Below, piece by piece: positions 57,346 to 61,261 of a DNA stretch of 61,261 bases. The DNA is from Cyanobacteriota bacterium SRBZ.bins.94.201705 (GTDB taxonomy: Bacteria > Cyanobacteriota > Cyanobacteriia > Cyanobacteriales > Cyanobacteriaceae): contig JAUQQP010000009.1 of the NCBI GenBank assembly GCA_030549855.1, positions 1-61,261 of the forward strand, written 5' to 3'. Numbering within the stretch: position 1 is the stretch's first letter; each line of letters opens with the position of its first letter. Made by a program: the position numbers and the translations under genes. The notes under the pieces are model-generated. The model was not told the origin of the DNA, did no database searches, and saw only the letters and a list, made by a program, of their open reading frames with translations.

Positions 57346-57927
57346 ATGGATATGCTGATAGAGGGGAGTCTAAAAATTGTCAACAATATGTGGATAGCAC
57401 TTTTGCCGGAATTGGGAGAAACACTCTTCTCCACCCCAGGTATAATGGTAATGCTATTAGTGGCCTATGGGGGCGCCATGTGGATGTTTTTGAGTAATGC
57501 CCCCAAGGTCTATACAATTATGGTATCGGATTTGAATATTGCTAAAGAGTTTTATGAAGACTTATTAGAGTTACCAGTAGCCGAAGTGCCTCTACATTAC
57601 TATTATAACTACGAACAAAGTCTAGGAGTAGGGGCTTTTGATCCTCTTTATTTGGGTTCTGGTTTCAATTATAATATCCCTAGACCCAATGAAGGGTTGT
57701 GGTATCAGTTGAAAAGAAACACTCAAATCCATGTGATTGGAGGCGCCAGTCTAGGCTATAAAAACTGTCAACGTCATGTCTGTTTTGATAGAGAATGCCT
57801 AGAGGCTATACTACTAAGAGTCCAATCTCGTCGTCTTAAATACAAAATCCGCACGGAAAAACCTCTTAACTTCCTGGTAAAAGACTGGAATAATCGTGTT
57901 ATTGAAATGGCAGAAGCAACCAGCTAA
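57346..57927 (+). CDS. Membrane-anchored glyoxalase-fold (VOC) protein
   Basis: This 193-residue protein has a transmembrane segment at about residues 30-50 (TPGIMVMLLVAYGGAMWMF), then a VOC/glyoxalase-like domain (YTIMVSDLNIAKEFYEDLLELPVAEV, and the later strand IHVIGGA). Metal-ligand residues typical of glyoxalase I are not obvious, so the activity is open. It is found near ldpA; the stop codon is 36 bases before that gene. I use the ATG at 57346; a GTG at 57334 is also possible. Confidence 0.65.
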   Translation: MDMLIEGSLKIVNNMWIALLPELGETLFSTPGIMVMLLVAYGGAMWMFLSNAPKVYTIMVSDLNIAKEFYEDLLELPVAEVPLHYYYNYEQSLGVGAFDPLYLGSGFNYNIPRPNEGLWYQLKRNTQIHVIGGASLGYKNCQRHVCFDRECLEAILLRVQSRRLKYKIRTEKPLNFLVKDWNNRVIEMAEATS

Positions 57928-57963
57928 TTCAAAAGACTAAATTGTTTCTCCTTTGCATGCCCA

Positions 57964-58986
57964 ATGTACAATCCTCCCCTTGAATCCCTAAAACAGGGCA
58001 GTTGGGTTAAACTAATCTGTGGTGCCAGTTACCAACACCTCCCTTTCATCCGCAGTCTAGCCCTTATTTACACCCTTGCAGGAGTAGACTGTATTGACGT
58101 AGCTGCAGATAAGGCTGTAATCCTCGCTGCCTTGGAAGGAGTTGAAGCCGCCTTAAACCTGCAACCGTCTCCCCGTCCTCTTTTAATGGTAAGCATCAAT
58201 GACGGAGAAGATCCCCATTTTCGCAAAGCCTACTTCGATTTTAACCTATGTCCGCCAAATTGTCACCGCCCCTGCGAAATTATTTGTCCCGCCGGCGCCA
58301 TCAATTTCCTTAAATATGACGGAATTCACAAGGAACTATGTTACGGTTGTGGACGCTGTCTGCCAGTTTGTCCTATAGGGATAATTTACACAGAATCCCA
58401 AATTGTGTCCACTGCTGTTGTGTTGGAATGGTTAGACCAATTGCCCATAGATGCCATAGAAATACACACCCAACAGGGACACTGGGACAAGTTTACTAGT
58501 TTGTGGCAAACATTAAAACCCCATCTAGCCAAACTAAAACTAATAGCCATCAGTTGCCCCTATGCCAATGATGTGGTAGCCTATCTACAACAAATCAACC
58601 AGCATATTCAACCACTGACCATACCACTAATCTGGCAAACTGATGGACGACCCATGAGTGGTGACATTGGCGAGGGTACCACCTATTTAACCATAAAATA
58701 TGCCCAACAGGTCAAGCAATCAAACCTAAAGGGGTTTATCCAACTGGCAGGAGGCACCAATGAGCATACAATAACCAAATTGAAAAGTTTAAATCTCATC
58801 CCCGCCATCGCCGGCATAGCCTATGGCAGCAAGGCAAGAAAGCTAGTATATCCCATCTTGCAAAAACTAGAGGAAACCACCACTGACAACAAGTTGGAAA
58901 AACACCCAGACTTATTGTGGGAAGCAGTGAGAATAGCCAGACAGTTGGTTTCCCCCCTTAAACAGATAGTCCAACAGAGAAAATAG
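57964..58986 (+). CDS. ldpA: Circadian input protein LdpA
   Basis: LdpA is a redox-sensing iron-sulfur protein that carries light information to the circadian clock of cyanobacteria. The 340-residue protein starts SLKQGSWVKLICGASYQHLP and has two 4Fe-4S clusters of ligands: C96, C100, C104, C108 and C126, C129, C132, C136. The C-terminal half is a TIM-barrel-like domain ending in a helical tail. The match to LdpA is clear. Confidence 0.93.
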   Translation: MYNPPLESLKQGSWVKLICGASYQHLPFIRSLALIYTLAGVDCIDVAADKAVILAALEGVEAALNLQPSPRPLLMVSINDGEDPHFRKAYFDFNLCPPNCHRPCEIICPAGAINFLKYDGIHKELCYGCGRCLPVCPIGIIYTESQIVSTAVVLEWLDQLPIDAIEIHTQQGHWDKFTSLWQTLKPHLAKLKLIAISCPYANDVVAYLQQINQHIQPLTIPLIWQTDGRPMSGDIGEGTTYLTIKYAQQVKQSNLKGFIQLAGGTNEHTITKLKSLNLIPAIAGIAYGSKARKLVYPILQKLEETTTDNKLEKHPDLLWEAVRIARQLVSPLKQIVQQRK

Positions 58987-59030
58987 AAGTTTAACACCAA
59001 AATTAGTGGTCAATGTCAGGGGACATTATC

Positions 59031-60908
59031 ATGGAAAAAACAGGAAAGGTTATAAAAGTCATTATTTGTGGCTATTACGGGCAAGGCAACGTTGGCGATG
59101 AAGCCCTCCTGGTTTCCATTCTATCCCAATTAAGGGAATTGTTCAGTCTCCAAACTGTCCGTCGTAACCCAGAAGAGGAAATACCCTATGTATCCGACCA
59201 TAACAGATTCTATCAGACTATAGTGGTTTCCGCAAACCCCAAAAAGACTCAAAAAGACCATCCAGTGGATAGGGCTTACTCCCGATGGGGGATTATAAGA
59301 CAAGTGCTATCTTTGGGCAAAAATGATGTGTTTATCTGGGGTGGAGGCAGTCTTATCCAAGATGTAACCGGTTGGAAAAGCCCCCTCTATTATCTCACCC
59401 TAATGAAACTGGCACAACTAAAAGGGGCAAAAACCATCGCCCTAGCCCAGGGAATTGGCCCCATCCGCAATCCTATCATAAAATGGCTTACCAGACTAGT
59501 TCTGGCCAACTGTAATGGCATTAGTGTTAGAGACAACGATTCGGCGAGGATTTTGGAAAAATGGAAGCTTAAATTTATCACCGCCGCCGATCCTGTATGG
59601 GCGTTGGATAGTATAATACCTTCAGAGGAACTGGAATTACAACTCCCCCCGCCACCCAGAATTGCTGTCAACCTAAGACAACACCCCCTCCTTACTCCCC
59701 AGAAACTGGAAACCCTTATCCAGACTCTGCTTCAGCTACAACAGGTTACCAAGTGCAATATATTGTTGTTGCCCTTTCAGCCGTCACAGGATTTGTCAGT
59801 GTGTCAGAGGGTAGCAGAAAGAATCCCTAATTGCCAGATTCTCCACCTGGAAAACCCCCGAAAATTGAAGGGTTTATTCTCACGGTTGGACATGCTAATA
59901 GGCATGCGGCTACATAGTTTAATTATGGCCGCCAGTGAAGGTTGTAAGTGTTTTGCATTATCCTATGATCCAAAGGTCACCAGCTTGATGAAGGAAGTGG
60001 GGATTGAAGGTTATCGTTTAGAAAACCTCCCCGACGACAAAGAGACCATTTTGGAGAAAATTCTACAGGTATATCAGACAGAAGACAAACATCTTTGGCA
60101 ACAAAAAGCTTATAGTTTTGCCCAAAGTACCCAACAACACAAGCAACTACTGTTAGAAGTCATCCCCCTCCCCACTACCAAGGAAACCACTATAAAAACA
60201 TTAAGTGTTTTGGGGTTACCCCTCCATGTCAGTGACGACTATGAGGGATGGCTATTAAAACGTCTGGAAAGGGGTGTATCCACCCATGTAGTCACCATGA
60301 ATGCAGAAATGGTAATGATGGCCAGGAAAAATCCCCAACTGGCAGAAGCCATCAAGGCCGCTGACTTGGTAATACCAGACGGTTCAGGAGTAGTACTGTA
60401 TCTAAGAAAAAAGGGCATCAGACAGAAAAAAGTAGCCGGCATAGAATTAGCCGCCAGCCTAATCCAGAAAATCGGTGCCAAGGGAGAAGACTATCCCGTC
60501 TGTTTTTATGGCGCCGCCCCAGGAGTTGCCGAAAAAGCCGCCCAATTCTGGCTTCAAAAAGTACCGTCCCTAAACTTCATATGTAATCACGGCTATCTCT
60601 CTCCCTCCGAGATGGAAGTCTGGTGTGAACAAATCCGGGCAGTCCAACCTAAACTAATTCTAGTAGCACTAGGTGTCCCCAAACAAGAAATTTGGATTGC
60701 TAATCACCGTCATCTAGTGGAAAATGCCATCTGGATTGGGGTAGGAGGTAGTTTTGACATCTGGGCAGGAGTAAAGAAAAGGGCCCCTCGCTTTTTCCAA
60801 GAAAATCATCTAGAATGGTTATATCGTCTTTATCAGGAGCCTCATCGCTGGCGCCGAATGCTTGCCCTCCCCCACTTCTTTTGGGTAGCCCTTCTCCGAG
60901 ACAACTAA
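59031..60908 (+). CDS. Fused CsaB pyruvyl transferase and TagA glycosyltransferase
   Basis: This 625-residue protein joins two enzymes. Residues up to about 380 match CsaB, the polysaccharide pyruvyl transferase (IICGYYGQGNVGDEALL, FIWGGGSLIQDVTG), which in bacteria modifies a wall polysaccharide so SLH-domain proteins can bind it. From about 388 on it matches the WecG/TagA glycosyltransferase family (THVVTMNAEMVMMA, VIPDGSG, GVPKQEIWIANHR, GVGGSFDIWAG). I chose the ATG at 59031 with AGGGGA 9 bases upstream; an ATG at 59013 is an alternative. It fits the SLH porin in this window. Confidence 0.9.
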   Translation: MEKTGKVIKVIICGYYGQGNVGDEALLVSILSQLRELFSLQTVRRNPEEEIPYVSDHNRFYQTIVVSANPKKTQKDHPVDRAYSRWGIIRQVLSLGKNDVFIWGGGSLIQDVTGWKSPLYYLTLMKLAQLKGAKTIALAQGIGPIRNPIIKWLTRLVLANCNGISVRDNDSARILEKWKLKFITAADPVWALDSIIPSEELELQLPPPPRIAVNLRQHPLLTPQKLETLIQTLLQLQQVTKCNILLLPFQPSQDLSVCQRVAERIPNCQILHLENPRKLKGLFSRLDMLIGMRLHSLIMAASEGCKCFALSYDPKVTSLMKEVGIEGYRLENLPDDKETILEKILQVYQTEDKHLWQQKAYSFAQSTQQHKQLLLEVIPLPTTKETTIKTLSVLGLPLHVSDDYEGWLLKRLERGVSTHVVTMNAEMVMMARKNPQLAEAIKAADLVIPDGSGVVLYLRKKGIRQKKVAGIELAASLIQKIGAKGEDYPVCFYGAAPGVAEKAAQFWLQKVPSLNFICNHGYLSPSEMEVWCEQIRAVQPKLILVALGVPKQEIWIANHRHLVENAIWIGVGGSFDIWAGVKKRAPRFFQENHLEWLYRLYQEPHRWRRMLALPHFFWVALLRDN

Positions 60909-60985
60909 CTCATAAATCTTCCCATTGCCCTTGACTTTTTCTGGAAATTTCGCTACCATAGTATGTGTCAATTGATTGGTCAGTT

Positions 60986-61059
<74 letters not shown>

Positions 61060-61261
61060 TGCCGTCTTTTTTTTTGTGAATCGGTGACCCTGGCTATCTG
61101 GGCAGTAAACCAGCTAAGAGTCTGGTGCCAGATTGGTGGCCCCGTCTACTTGTCTAGTACAACGTGTGGGAATTTGTCAAGCAGGGGAAAAATAGCATCT
61201 CCTAGCATGAGGAGTGTGTTTTGTCAAGGGGCATCGGCAGTGGACTGCCAAAAGGGAAAAT

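Overview
The window is cyanobacterial chromosome. The diagnostic genes are the phycobilisome core genes apcA, apcB and apcC, the photosystem II subunit Psb30, the NDH-1 subunit NdhD, the plastid-type ribosomal protein PSRP-3, a Ycf49-like protein, the circadian input protein LdpA, and an outer-membrane porin with an SLH domain. No genus can be named safely. I see no insertion sequence, prophage or CRISPR array.

Layout. Positions 1-9.4 kb hold a tRNA-Leu overlapping an M48 protease gene, a small ribbon-helix-helix protein, gcvH, a decayed glycosyltransferase, a cysteine-cluster protein, psb30, malQ, a membrane protein, dnaG and a HAD phosphatase. From 9.5 to 14.6 kb come PSRP-3, a short DD-carboxypeptidase, plsC, the ribosome-assembly GTPase gene, nadD and a MscS-type channel. 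From 14.95 to 31.0 kb runs one long + strand ribosomal superoperon, rplC to rplO, then secY, adk, infA, rpmJ, rpsM, rpsK, rpoA, rplQ, truA, rplM, rpsI and rpmE. Its spacers carry a family of short tandem repeats, a strong stem-loop, a terminator-like hairpin and an internal promoter. mfd follows and converges with an isoaspartyl peptidase gene.

From 35.8 to 42.2 kb come a Ycf49-like gene, apcABC, a three-gene nitrate- or cyanate-type ABC importer locus in which every gene is broken, and larC. The porin and ndhD follow.

The most unusual region is 46.06-53.2 kb on the minus strand. Five tightly spaced genes encode a four-helix membrane protein, a tubulin/FtsZ-superfamily protein, a 1089-residue protein with an actin/Hsp70-type ATPase core behind a large unrecognised N-terminal region, a zinc-ribbon coiled-coil protein, and a membrane-anchored coiled-coil protein. 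The last two share the same kind of C-terminal domain. I read this as a candidate membrane-associated machine that combines a tubulin-like and an actin-like NTPase; its function is not known to me.

The end of the window has a ClC chloride channel/transporter, rtcB, an 850-bp gene-poor gap, a membrane-anchored glyoxalase-fold protein, ldpA, a CsaB-TagA fusion glycan enzyme and tRNA-Asp. All coordinates come from reading the sequence and no database search was run.
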